A DNA stretch of 64,000 nt from Sclerodactyla briareus. Its lineage: Eukaryota > Echinodermata > Holothuroidea > Dendrochirotida > Sclerodactylidae. The stretch is taken from the NCBI GenBank assembly GCA_026419785.1, contig JAODTK010005745.1, positions 310,001 through 374,000 of the forward strand, read 5' to 3'. The notes below the pieces were generated by a model. The model saw only the letters and a program-made list of their open reading frames with translations. It ran no database searches and had not been told where the DNA came from. This document shows, one piece after another, positions 22,990-34,567 of the stretch. Each line of letters starts with the position of its first letter. Position 1 is the first letter of the stretch. The translations under genes and the position numbers were made by a program.

Positions 22990-23297
22990 ATGGTTGCCAG
23001 ACATTCATGGTCTATTCACCTCATCATACATCATCCTCTTTCTCCAACTGCTGCGATGTTGACATTATTACCGCACACGGCATCCGCACCTAGCTCATTT
23101 CTCGGATCATCTCGGATCCTACGAAATATTTCGAATAACGTAAAAGTGACAGAGATGTCACCTATGACCCAAGCTAGACCAGGAAGCAAACCAGGACGGA
23201 GGCAATCACAGACGCGAACTGCGCGACCTGGTAGCTCTGGCTCGAACAGCTTCAGAGCTTGGACATCGCTAGGAGTTTGAGGAGGGTATCTGTTCAC
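22990..23297. other. GC-richer block open on both strands
   Basis: A 96-codon plus frame (22990-23280) and an 88-codon minus frame (23031-23297) overlap. The plus frame ends in an R/S/T-rich tail (RPGSKPGRRQSQTRTARPGS). The minus frame has one hydrophobic run (LPGLAWVIGDISVTFTLFEIF). Neither is recognised and either could be chance, although the interval is more GC-rich than its neighbours. Confidence 0.2.
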
Positions 23298-25000
23298 TAG
23301 ACTACCATGCCGACAATCTTTTCGCTTGGCCAGTTGGCCAGCGACACAGCATCAGAACCAGGGAGGGGATGGCTAGAAGTTCAGCCGAAACGGAATTGAT
23401 GACGGACGGGGAGAGGCTGCGGGTGATTGCGACAGACATCAGACTGGACATTACACCCTGCCGATGAAGCACTTCCGAATTGGATGAATTCTGGAGCGAA
23501 GCAGCTCGACGACCGTAGGTAGATCGATATTTCTTGTCTCGACTACTATCGAATCAATGTATGAGGTATGTCTGTCGTCCTCTTTCAATTCTCACTGTGA
23601 TAAACTCACCCGCACAGACACAGGCATTCAGTCTAATTGAGATTGTGACTTCTCGTAGGCTACTCCTAAACCGTATTACCTCTGGTAGCCCCCATCTGAC
23701 AATGTTCAACGTCTTTATTTTCGTTCACTCTGGAACCGTTACCCAATTGTCATTATAAGGTGGAAAGTGCCAATAGAGTGCGAATAATGAATCATTTCCA
23801 GCTCTTTACTGATCGATCATGCGGACGGTTATACCTATACAGGGTGGCGGCGATTTCGTTATCATTGATAAAGTCGGTCCTCGAGGGAATGAGAATCGTT
23901 GCCACTAGAGATGAAGCATCTTTTGCGGATAATAAAATCACTTTCTCTTTACTCTCTACTGATCGATCCTTCAGTCAATGATCATTGGTGTTCATCTCTG
24001 CTAAAAATTATATTGATGGAAAACTTGATTTTCTAAGCATGTTTGAAACTATCATATGGAAGATCATAATCGACTTCTGGCTCTTGCGTTGAATATGGTG
24101 GAAGCAAATTTCGGACTTCACCTCTGTCAACTGTCAGCGTAACCTATGAAATAATGATCTGAGCAAATTGTAAGATATATGAGTAATCCCTCACGGTTCC
24201 GTCGTGATAAACATCATACGACCGACTATAATAGGTGTTTGCGATGACGTCATTACATATAGCTGTCGTTTGCATGAGGATGCGACGTCCATACTGGAGT
24301 CTTAAGCCGATCCTTGCGAGCATCTGGTACAACATGGGCCAATCCAGCCAAGATAAGAGTTTAAAACATCATTCACTTGTTACACAATCCCAATGCTACC
24401 GTTCAACGATTCTACTGCTGCGATCAATTCAGCTCGTGAACACTGTGTCTCTCCCAGGTAGGGCTAACGAGTAACTGGAACCAGCATATCTTCCCTTTTG
24501 TATCTTGGTTTCGTATTTTCACGTTTTGCGGTATTTATGACGTTTCTGACATTTGTCGGTATGTTTCATTTATATTAAAAAAAAAAAGAACTGATATCGT
24601 GCACCTGGATTTCCTCACTATCCCAGAGCATCTGGTGAACTAGCTATTCTTGTTTTTAGAACAACACTAGCCTTGACGTTGGAAGCTCGAAGCTTGTTTT
24701 ACTACTTTCTCAGTCCTCAATAGTTCTCCTTCCCTATCGTACGATAACCAGATCTTCTGAAAAAGGTTGATAATCTATGACGTCATAATTGAAACAATTT
24801 GGGTGTCATTATAGTACAGTCTTTCTAGCTTTTCCTTCAGATCTTGCGTTGCGAAGACTTGCCGACAAGATGGATAATAAACCAATATCCTAAAACACTA
24901 GACATGTGTAGGCGGGTAAACCGCTCACGTGTATATACCCGCTTTTCACGATCATTGTAAGAAGTATCGAACAACCCCGAAAGACTCCCTTTTGGTCAGA
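23298..25000. other. No recognised gene
   Basis: No coding, RNA or repeat family is recognised on either strand. Confidence 0.45.
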
Positions 25001-25009
25001 ACAAAATAG

Positions 25010-25300
25010 TTTTCATCCACCAATTTTTGTTGTAATTCCATGGAAGTTAAAAAAGAAGTAACATAAATTATGCAAATTTGACCCACGATGGCCTTGAAAT
25101 GATCTTTAACTCCATCAGGACCAAAATTATCCCCCAAATCGCAAAAATTAGGCAAATTCGACCTCCCGTAACCATGAAATGACCTCCACATTCATCGGGA
25201 TCAACTACAGTCCCTACCCCACCAAGTTTCGTTCAAATCCGACTAACTTGAAAATTTCGCGTGAATTATGCAAATTAGCGAACCCCCAGCATTGCAGTGA
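25010..25300. repeat. Dispersed repeat related to 36890-37160
   Basis: Contains ACCAAGTTTCGTTCAAATC, a CTAACTTGAAAATTTCGCGTG stretch and AATTATGCAAATT (25220-25280). The same order of motifs occurs diverged at 37010-37070 (CCAAAGTTTTGTTTAAATC, AAATCACATAAATTTTGCAT). Inside the segment, a GCAAATT(T/C)GACC...TGAAATGA motif also occurs twice (25070-25110 and 25150-25190), so the family has an internal period of about 80 bp. Confidence 0.6.
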
Positions 25301-25379
25301 TGATCACTTTCGAACTCGACTGAGATTCCGCTAAGACGGACATGTGTACAAGTCTCAGATAAGCGTGAAAGCGTTATTG

Positions 25380-25450
25380 CGCTAACGCTTAAAGTTTCCG
25401 GCGGCGGCACGGGAAGCCTGGACGGCGGGGGCGGCGGCGGCTACACACTC
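25380..25450. other. Short GC-rich island, GGCGGC runs
   Basis: About 70 bp of CGGCGGC/GGGGGCGGCGGCGG sequence in an otherwise AT-rich region. It has no flanking gene that would make it a promoter island. Confidence 0.6.
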
Positions 25451-25607
25451 AAAATCCCCGGACACTTCCAGTGTCGCGGGGATATAATCATAGTACACAG
25501 GTATTGTGATCCCCAGAAGTCAATGCTGCCGCACCCCTGATCAGAGTAACTTGTTCACCAAACTGTTACGAAAGCTAGTGCACCTCTGAGTTAACTAGGC
25601 TCACTTC

Positions 25608-26070
25608 ACGGTGATCACTGATTCCCCAGTAGTTTGTTGCCTCGGTGCGTGATGTCAACTACCATGGCTTGTGGCTTCTCATATTTGTTATCTGAAGAGC
25701 ATGATGAACATGCCTATGCGTTTGTCAATATTGCAGACAGGTGTATCCACCTTCAATTGTATGGTTCGTGGTTGTCTCGACGGTCCAAGACATGTTTCTA
25801 TGGAACTATACGTTGATCATGTGTCATTTGAATTTTATGTAATCCTTCAATTTTGAAGAAATTAAAACACAGAGAGGAGACGTACATTCTCTGCCCATCG
25901 TTTCATATTGTTCATTCATTTATCGGTAATCACTGATAGTCACTAATAGTCTGTTGTCTCATTACGTGAATTCGACACCATATTTGTTCATCTGAAAAGC
26001 ATAATTAAACATGAAGTGGGAGACGAATGCCACTCGTGATTGTTTCGATGACTTGTCAATATTAGAAACA
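25608..26070. repeat. Degenerate direct duplication, ~320-bp period
   Basis: Segments 25608-25735 and 25925-26065 share GT(G/A)ATCACTGAT, GT(T/C)TGTTG(C/T)CTC, CATATTTGTT.ATCTGAA.AGCAT and GTCAATATT in order. They are strongly diverged. Confidence 0.55.
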
Positions 26071-28732
26071 TCATGTCGTTTTTTCTTTTAATTTCACGCT
26101 CCATTTTGCCAGACCTGAAAATCTAAACGGGCACTTCTTGATATAATAAAGCCTGCATTAAAATGTTGTCACATACAAAAATAAATGACGTCGATACAAA
26201 CTGGAGAAAATATCCATTTTCCAAAACGCCCCTGTGCATGAACAATAGAGAGTAGATGAGGACATGGTAATCATATATCAAAAGAGCAAACGTTGTAGTA
26301 AGCCGCTCAATGAGAAACTCACTTTGCAGTGCGTGTGTGCCTGTTTGTGTGGACAGCAGGTACTGACATATTCATCCCCTACTCGAGAAATTTTTTTGCG
26401 TCAATCCGTTTATTTGCCAGTCCAAGTGCATACGGGTAACCAAACATTTACGTAAGTCTATAGATACCCGGTATGGTATTTTAAGACTGTCAGCAAACAA
26501 GAATCGGAGTCGGAATTTCCATTTAGGAGAATGGAGGCGTGACTTACAATTGGTTAATATGGAGCATTCGAAAGTTGTCACAGCCAAATGTTATTGTGAC
26601 GTCAAAAGAAATTACGTCGCTTCCGATTCATATTTACAGTTCGACCACCTGGCGCGGATTATTTTGATAGAGATATCATCAATAAAACATTTGACCAAAA
26701 CACAGAGGTAATCCCGCTCAGAGGTTATAAGCATACATTAGACCATTACACAAGAAGACGGTTTAATTCGAGAAGTCAACGAAGTTGCAGGTTGAAAAAG
26801 CGAAGTAATTCGCAAAAAAATGTTCCTGGCGTTCCAGTTGAATCTTCTAAGATGAATAATAACCGTATTCTGAAAATGGAATGCTCACATGGTGCGGTTT
26901 GTCAGTTTGTGAGATATGTGAGACAGAATTGTGTCCATCCGTGATTATGTCGAACAGTTTATAACACTCGTTGAAATAGAAATAACTAAGTTGTCGTCGA
27001 AAGGAAGTGCGCTATTATGTTCATCATGCAGCAGGTTTATAGCTGTTACCTTTTCACTGTTGCTTCTCTCCGCGTATAGGTTTAGGGTAAAAAAAATTAG
27101 GTGATATAAAACAAAACAACGCGAATACAGACTAATTGCAATATAGTTGTTATTACTGAACCGGTGGGAAAAAATTATACTCCTTTTCTGCTTCTTATAA
27201 TTCGATAACGTTTTCGGCGTATTCAGATATTTTCTTCAATCATATGAAATAAAATAATTATAAATCTTTTGATGGCTTGAATTTCTTATTGGTTGGTTGC
27301 TTGGTTGCAAAAACTACTCCTCGTTCCGATTCATTCGTTGCGCATACATTAGTATAGGTTAGGTCGGGTAGCCTACCGCAGTTTCAGTATCTTTTTCCTC
27401 CTTTTGCGATACTGTAGTCCGTATATTTGTTAGCAATATCGTTTTACCAATGCCGTGTTGGTCTGCACCATTTGGCCTAGTCAGTGTGTTCATTACAAAG
27501 GCAGTGGCGTTATCTGAGGTGATCGTGGACCTGGTTGGTTGTCCTTTGGAATTGTTTCACGTTCGTTTGACTCGTTCGGTTGACCGCCTCAGTTTCACAT
27601 GCCAACCCGGTATCGGTATTTACGTAAACCGACGCATTGACAAACAAAAACAAAACATTACAAGCCGAGCGCGGCCTTGGGGGTAAGGCTTGTTTCCTCG
27701 TTACTTGAAAACACTGTCCATCCACAGCCATCAAAGAAAACTGTCCAATGGTGAACCGTCAGACCGATCACTTTCACAGCGTTTTTTTCTTTCGTTTTCG
27801 TTTTGCGCCTTGACCATAGGCCAACGTATTGTAATCGGGCCCCCAGACTTAAACAAAACAAAACACCCTCCAAACCACCATTCGGGAAACTTGGCTTGCA
27901 GTCAATAAATGAGGATCTTGTTTGCATTTTTTTATGCAATAACACGCCAACTGACTCACCAGGGTTAGACAAGCGAGATTTTTAGTGCTGATCCAGATCT
28001 GTTATTATTATCATTCACCTTACGGGCGTTATTTGGATAATTCATTATCGTTATAATCTTCAACTACAAATGGCAATCCTCATTCGTTTCTCAATTTGTA
28101 TGTTTTGTGTCTGCCTATAAGGTAAACATACTGAGAAGTCAACGAGATGCGAGCGAATCGACATCATTAGTGCCTGTGATCACTACTTTGCTTCAGCTAT
28201 TGATCCTTTGAGGGACTTATCGCCATGCGGGCATACCATTTCGGTATGTTCATATCATGGTTTATGTACCCAAGTCCAAAGTTGTGACAACTCACTGCCG
28301 AACCTACCGACGTATCATCATCCATTGAAAACCTTGCTTCAATTAGAGACACATGGACTACTACTACCTCCGTTGTATAGATGACTGCTTCCTCCTCCTG
28401 TCCATTGTGGACATTTGAACTCGGTTGTGAAATCCTTCATAACCGGTATAATTAATGATTGACAGAAGTTGTGAAGATTTGTGAATATATTATTGTCGCG
28501 TGGCCCCGCCCGCAGAGTTCGGAGAGGTACTAAAACAACTGCTTACGGGTAGTCAAATCCTATTCCCACGAATTTAGGAACGTACTCATAACCTTGGGCG
28601 AAACAGAACATCAAATTAAAAGAAGAAAAAAACTTACTTGAAAACGATTCTTTAACTCGTACCCCGCTCCAACGTAGCGACCCACGGCAGGAGGACAACT
28701 ATGATTGCGAAAACAAGAAACCTCCGTCCTGA
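26071..28732. other. No recognised gene
   Basis: Open frames of 60-105 codons around 27450-27985 overlap on both strands and show no motif. No RNA or repeat family is recognised. Confidence 0.45.
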
Positions 28733-28740
28733 CTTCCAAC

Positions 28741-29482
28741 CAGTGGTGGCGCCAGGATTTCCCCGACGGGGGGTTCGAGTTCCCCGACGGGGGGTCCAAG
28801 TTGAAGTTCCCCGACGAGGCTCACCCTACCCCCAGGTCAAAACCTGCATTTTTGATGTTTTCATTTTTGAACATTTTTTCTTGAAGAAACAAACCGAAAC
28901 AATGAAATACACATTATGGAGGTCAATGTTTACTTCATAGCTTCCCACTTAATCAGGTGCCCGTATTAGTAGAATAGGGTCAGGTATTCCCAATAACTGA
29001 ACTGCACAGGATCTACCTGGGCACTGCGTCGTGAAAAGCACACCACTCTACACAGAGGCAAAACAGTGTAGACGGCAGGACGACCCTCCTCGACAAAAAA
29101 TGTAACTTAATTAAATCTCTTGCTTGACATTCTCGAAGATACCATACGGCCTTGTGTATCCTATCTATATAGGCCACGATTGTATCGTTCCTTGTTAGGA
29201 AGATATTACGCTGTACTCGCGGAAAACTGGCAATACTATAGAACGATTATGAGGCGCGCGAAGCGCGCCGAAATTTTCAGCTTCAATAAGGAATTTTCAC
29301 TAACAGAATTTTGGAAATCTGTACTGTCGATGCAAAAGCCCTCTCGGGTGTGTCCATTCAGTGTACCCCTCGGCTCCCCGACGAGATGGGAAAAATTCCC
29401 CGACGGGGGGGGGGGGGGGGGGGGGCCAGGCTTCCCCGACCGGGGGGCCTGCCCCCCTGCCTCCCCGTGGGCGCCACCCCTG
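28741..29482. mobile_element. Non-autonomous hAT-like DNA transposon
   Basis: The left end begins CAGTGGTGGCGCC (28741-28753) and the right end is its near inverse GGCGCCACCCCTG (29470-29482). The flanks are CTTCCAAC (28733-28740) and CTTCCCAAC (29483-29491), an 8-9 bp duplication that differs by one base in a C run. Ends beginning CAG and an 8-bp duplication are hallmarks of hAT. No transposase is encoded. Inside are CCCCGACGGGGGG units near both ends, a 21-G tract (29405-29425) and a perfect GGCGCGC/GCGCGCC hairpin (29253-29269). The clean duplication suggests a relatively recent insertion. The element is AT-rich in the middle and G/C-rich at both ends. Confidence 0.85.
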
Positions 29483-29491
29483 CTTCCCAAC

Positions 29492-30030
29492 AGCCAAAAC
29501 GAATAAGAACAATGTGCAGTCCGTAGCCGGATGAATGGAATGGGGAGGCCGGTGGATGACAACAACGAGGCGAATACACTGTTGTTTAAGTGAGATAATA
29601 TGTATGATGTTGTTGTTGCGCCGGTAAGAACAAAAATGCACCACGACGAAATAACTTGGGGAGAGAAACGATGAATGTGACATTATGTTGAATGTCAATG
29701 TTGATGGATTTGGGCTACGAATTGATAATTTAGGAATACAGCGCTATTGTGAGACAGCTGAGATTAGAAATTCGGCTAAATAACGGACAAGGCAACTTCG
29801 AAACAAAGAGGAAAAAGGAAGAAAATATGTCTCGTATATAACCATATGGTCTGAAAAAAATCTACCAAACCCCCAATGAGTGGCGGGGCACGATATGACC
29901 CATCTGCCTGTTTAATTAAGGTAAACTACAACTGGGAGACTTTCACAGGTGAATAAACAGTCGAAGCTCAAATTCATAGTCGAGGAGCACTGTTTATAAA
30001 CCGGTACAGTCGACCTGCTGTAGTTTTATT
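29492..30030. other. No recognised gene
   Basis: No gene, RNA or repeat family is recognised. Confidence 0.45.
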
Positions 30031-30222
30031 ATTCATCGGTTCCCGACTCCCAGATGAGATTTGTAGTCGTTTTACCATTCACCTGTATAACTGTTGTAGG
30101 TTGCATAGCAACAGTTGCGAGGTAACGATATTGGTGGTAAGAACTATCCACTGAGGGGTACCCACTGGTGGGGTGCCCAGGGTGTCGGGTGGTCCAGAAA
30201 TGAGGTGCACTCGCAAAGGTGT
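30031..30222 (+). repeat. Dispersed repeat, copy 1
   Basis: Shares with 31421-31605, in order: TCCCGA, CAGATGAGAT.TGTAGTC, GGTAACGAT, GGTGG.TAAGAACTATCC, GGGTACCC, GGTGGGGTGCCCA, GGTGTCGGG and GTGCACTCGCAA.GGTGT. A (GT)n tract follows this copy at 30225-30262. Confidence 0.8.
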
Positions 30223-30224
30223 CC

Positions 30225-30262
30225 GTTTGTGTGTGTGTGCGTGTGTGTGTGCGTTTGCGTGT
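30225..30262. repeat. (GT)n microsatellite
   Basis: GT dinucleotides with GC variants, directly after the dispersed repeat. Confidence 0.9.
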
Positions 30263-31012
30263 CCGTCAGATTTTTGATGGTTTTTCGCAAATATTCTCCA
30301 CTTTGAGGTGGCCGAACAGGGTCGAATTTCGCATACTCCTAAATAGTCACAAAACAGACGTTTACCCTCCAAATTGGACACAGTTCTTCAAAAAATGGCA
30401 TTCAGGGGACTACTAAAAATGGCCATTTGGGGGTAAAAAAAGTCATTTTTGCCCATTTCTCACTGTTGTTCAAAAATGTTCGGTGATTACAAAATGATAC
30501 ACGAATAATTTGAGATTTCTTAACAAGGCAGGAAGTAACGAAATATGACTGTTTCCTTGCATTCAAGCAAAAATTGCCAAATGAATTCGAATTTATACAG
30601 AAACACACTATTTTTCGGCCAATTGTGAAGTTTTTCTTTGAAAAATTTGGCGACTGGAATGACTGAATGGTTCATAAGTGAATTGTGATACACTGTAAGA
30701 CAGAAAGTCCAAATCAGATTTCAACTTTACTTCTAGTGAATCTTATTATAATATTGGAACATGGGAGAGGAAAACTTCATGAAATACCCTACCTGGACTA
30801 GAGCCGGCTATTGAGTACGGGGGGGGGGGGGGTGAAGGGGTAGTTGGGAGGGGTAGAGGCGAGAATTCAAGTGATTCTCCCATTGATTAGTTTTACCACG
30901 TCATTCAAATCAGAGCAAAACAAACCTGCAACTGGAGATTCCCAGGCGGGTGTGAACATCGCTATCAGCCACGCCTGGCTACCATGGCTAATTATAGCGG
31001 TACGACTGTATG
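30263..31012. other. No recognised gene; 14-G tract
   Basis: G14 lies at 30819-30832. The segment 30263-30480 (hairpin-like CCATTTTTAG..., repeated AAAAATG) is AT-rich and unassigned. Confidence 0.45.
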
Positions 31013-31082
31013 ATAATGTATAGCCATGTTTAGCTGGATGTATGAGATTAGCGTTAGACTGTAATTATCTGTTGGTAGGGAT

Positions 31083-31105
31083 TAGGGGTAGGGTTAGGGT
31101 TATTT
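31083..31105 (+). repeat. Short telomere-like TTAGGG stretch
   Basis: The stretch ATTAGGGGTAGGGTTAGGGT contains about three TTAGGG-like units inside the left inverted arm. It is too short to call a true interstitial telomere. Confidence 0.5.
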
Positions 31106-31420
31106 GAGGATCATGGGTTTAGATTCAGTTGTTGGTAACGATAAATTTTGGGATTATACATCTGGATTTGACCCTAACCATTCCAACCTGAAAAGAATAA
31201 TTATCATTCAACCCCTTTTTGGCTCACTCGAAGCCATTGTTCCACACTACGAGGCCTGGAAATAGGTGCATTTTGGGACTGCCCCCATTTTCGAACCTTA
31301 ATATCATATTTTGAGCATGAAATTGGGACCAACAGTGAAATACAATTGGAACCAGCTATAACTAACAATCCCTTCATACAGTACAATATAATTCAATGTC
31401 AGCCTTGCATTGCCACATTT

Positions 31421-31605
31421 TTATCTCATCGTTCCCGAAGGGCCAGATGAGATGTGTAGTCATTTACCCATTTCACCTATTATAGCTATACTATGCTCTG
31501 GTAACGATAGTGGTGGTTAAGAACTATCCCTGAAGGGTACCCTATGGTGGGGTGCCCATTGGTGTCGGGGGTCAAGCTGATGCATGTGCACTCGCAAGGT
31601 GTTAG
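31421..31605 (+). repeat. Dispersed repeat, copy 2
   Basis: Second copy of the repeat at 30031-30222, same orientation, 1.4 kb away. It lacks the (GT)n tail. Confidence 0.8.
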
Positions 31606-31739
31606 TGAGGTTCATGTTTAGGTGTTGATACCGAAAGATTTTGAGATTCTTGAATTGGAATTTAAAACCCCGAACCTCACCCTAATTCCTAACATAAATC
31701 TCATACATCAGGTAAACATAGCTGTACATTCTAAAATCT

Positions 31740-33606
31740 GGCAATTTTAGCCTAGCCTTGGCCTAATGTTTACAGCTACAGTGTGGATTGACCTCTTCAA
31801 ATCAACAAGTCATACTAGCCAAGACCTAGGCTGTTAACGAGTATACTAAGCCTAAGGCCTAAATACTGTATTGCCAAGAATTCACTGTAACCTACACCTC
31901 CCACCCCCTTTTTCGGCCCAGAGCGAAGTTTTACCCGCAGGAATACTCCACCCTCCGGTTTGGAAGCTCACAACCAACCCAGCATGGCAATTATTTCCCG
32001 ACTCATTCTGAGTCGACCATGGATGTTTCGTGCTGAGACGCTTGAAGTTGCGGTTAAGTTAACGAAACTTTTAACATGCTGTCCACCGGATGAAATCTCA
32101 CATCATATAGACAGGGAAATTTTGGTTAGAAATACATCAAAACTGCTTGCCCGATTCATGTAAATGTATACACAATGCACAGACGGATATGTTTCTTCCA
32201 AATGATGGGCAGAATGGATCCAGCTAAACACCCCCATTTGGGCCAAAAGCGAAAACATTATGGGTCGATTTTTTTGAAGGGGAACACCTGGCTGATGTAA
32301 TCAGGTGTAAAAGTGGGGTGCTGCTTTATTCAGTTTATTCCTCGAGAGAAGAATAAAAATTTGGACAGCACAGTCCGAGGTCGAAATGAAATGCTCAGTA
32401 ACGGGAAATGGAAGAGGGGGAAACAAGAATATTAGAGAAGAGTGGTAACCTGCCCCCCAAAATCAGTAAAGTTGGAATAAATTGAATAATCTAGAATCTT
32501 GTACGGAGAACGGCCTGCTTTATATATGGCGCTCTCAAAGTTAGAGGTCATCTTACTCCTCCCACCCACCCCTCTCCCCACCCCTTCCCCTTTTTCCCCC
32601 ATCCCCTCCCCCACTCAATCGCTGTCCGAGAAAAACCCCTGGAAGAATGTAAGCCTAATTATATAAATTTGCAAATAATTTGGAGAATGACTGCTAAAAA
32701 TATTCGCTGTAACCCTTCACTATCCCGGACTGGAATCTCTCTCAGCCGATCTGAAAGTGTCTAATACGCTCGAAGACTTGAATTTTAAACCTAACCAGTC
32801 CTGGAAGACTTGACCAAGAACGCTCACACCAGAATCTAGACCGTCCCTGCTTCCCACTTCCACTATATTGCACCAACTTCATGTATATACCGCTATCCCC
32901 GCGATTTCATGCAGTTTAATTTTCTGAGGTTCTGAACTTCTGGACGGCTGAATTTCATGGATGCCGTGAAGATATGCCCTTCGGGGAGTTGCCCTCTTGT
33001 TCCCTATTCTACGTCCACGGAGAGGCATCCACCCACTCGTGCCGAACCGAAGGGTTCCTGCGCGTGTGACCATTTAGCTATTATATTACCTGGAGAGGCA
33101 TCGCATGCAATACATTGAAGCAATTTGAAAATCGCCATCTTTGACAACCAGACACTACAACACAGAGTTCTGGTGGCAAGCTCGCGTATAACGTAGTAAG
33201 AACACCTCAGCTTGTGTATCTTTTTCTGTAAAATCGCTTTTTTAATTGCCCTCCTTTGCCGTCGTTGCTTCCTTGTTTGTCACCAGTGTCCTAGTGAAAG
33301 CAGTGAATACAGTTTTCATTGGGAGTGTTACCCCGCCTAAGCATACGGAAACCTCATGCGCGGCGGTTAACAAAATGCACTAGTCACCAAAATTGACACT
33401 TATTTCAAGGCATTTGACAAAGGCAACTCTATATTCAATACCTAGCATCAATTTATACTGTGCAAAAAAAAACAAATTGCCCCCCTATGAGATGGCCCTT
33501 GCAGGTTGTACAGGCCGTCTGAAGCTATTGATAGAGAAAAATGCGGACGACCGTATATGGTAAGTTGGAACGTGAGATCGTCTGCACTGGCAAAAGTGGC
33601 TGTAGC
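31740..33606. other. No recognised gene
   Basis: A 67-codon plus frame at 31960-32163 lies downstream of a CCCGCAG acceptor-like sequence, but no family is recognised. A pyrimidine-rich run lies at 32556-32615. Confidence 0.4.
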
Positions 33607-33610
33607 CTAA

Positions 33611-34563
33611 AGCCTCGTTTCCATGGCACGCGGGCGGGCGGGCGGGCGTCTAAAATCGCTCATCTTTATTTCAATGGAGCCGTTGCCATGCACGCAGGGC
33701 GGCGGGCGGGCGGGCGGGCGTTTCCTCGAATCGGTCCATGAGCGATTTTTTCGCCCGCCCGCGTGTCCGCGTGGTATTTCGCAATCAATTCCCGAGGATT
33801 TCCTGCAATCTTACCGGCTTGAAGCCGATAATGGAGAGTGGCAAGGACAATTTAGGTCCAAATACTGTTCCAAACACCATTCATAACTGTTTCATTCAAC
33901 CACTAGGGATGCGATTTTTATACAGATTGTGTCTAAATTCAACGGCGGACCACCTTTTTGAACACATTTTTACATTTTAAAAAACCGATGATATGTCAAG
34001 TATTTGCTAATTAAATCATCTCCAAAACCTGTCCATTGTGAGTTTTAAAATGGTGGGGGTGGCCCGTAATCGTTGACATTCAGAACAATGGTTTCAGAGA
34101 AAATGAACACCGGTTTTTTGGTTTAAACACTAGTATGCGTCCGGTGTTTGACCACACGTCAACGACATAACGACACTGACAACAACGCAACAACAACAAC
34201 GACAACGACGACAACAACGACGACAACGACAACAACGGCAACAACAACAACAGCAACAAACGCACGACAAGGCCAACGACAACAACAACAACAACACAAC
34301 CATAATAATAATAACAATAATAACAATAATAATGACAATACTAACACTACTAACAATAAAATAATACACTATTAATATAGTAGGCTACAAAATCGGGTTC
34401 TTATACACCGCATATACACACTAAGTGAGAAGAGGTGCGTGAGACTCGAGAAAACGCCTGCCCGCCCGCCCGCGTGCATGGAACGACATCTTCCAAAACG
34501 CCCGCCCCCGGCCCGTCGCTCCGCCGCCCCGCCCGCCCGCCCGCTCTCATGGAAACGCAGCTT
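33611..34563. mobile_element. TTAA-flanked DNA transposon with nested GC-rich arms
   Basis: The left end reads AGCCTCGTTTCCATG (33611-33625) and the right end inverts to AGCTGCGTTTCCATG (34549-34563). The flanks are CTAA (33607-33610) and TTAA (34564-34567), which fits a TTAA duplication with one change. TTAA targets are typical of piggyBac and Kolobok superfamilies; the exact one is not determined. Inside each end is a second, longer inverted arm. The left arm has CCATGCACGC and GCGGGCGGGCGGGCG, then TTTCCTCGAATC. The right arm inverts to CCATGCACGCGGGCGGGCGG, then TTTTCTCGAGTC. No transposase is present and the middle holds a (CAA)n-type tract. Confidence 0.75.
34178..34366. repeat. (CAA/CGA/AAT)n low-complexity tract
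   Basis: Imperfect CAACAACGACAA-type triplets grading into AATAAT, about 190 bp, inside the TTAA-flanked element. Long open frames here on both strands are products of the triplet repeat. Confidence 0.9.
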
Positions 34564-34567
34564 AACG

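Larger units (their letters stand above)
31013..31735. repeat. Long inverted repeat enclosing dispersed repeat copy 2
   Basis: The left arm 31013-31110 and the right arm 31660-31733 are inverted copies. Both read, in the left-arm sense, ATGTA(T/C)AGC(C/T)ATGTTTA.CTG followed by GATGTATGAGATT, a GTTAG motif and a G/T-rich GATTAGGGG..AGG stretch. The interior (about 550 bp) contains dispersed repeat copy 2. This could be a foldback-type element or an inverted duplication. Confidence 0.7.

Noticed and set aside
29236..29698. Overlapping 109-132 codon frames rich in Pro and Gly
   Set aside because: Translations of the G tract and GC-rich end of a non-autonomous transposon.
31083..31105. Interstitial telomere
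   Set aside because: Only about three TTAGGG-like units inside a repeat arm; too short.
34130..34375. Poly-Thr, poly-Val and poly-Cys frames
   Set aside because: Translations of a triplet repeat.
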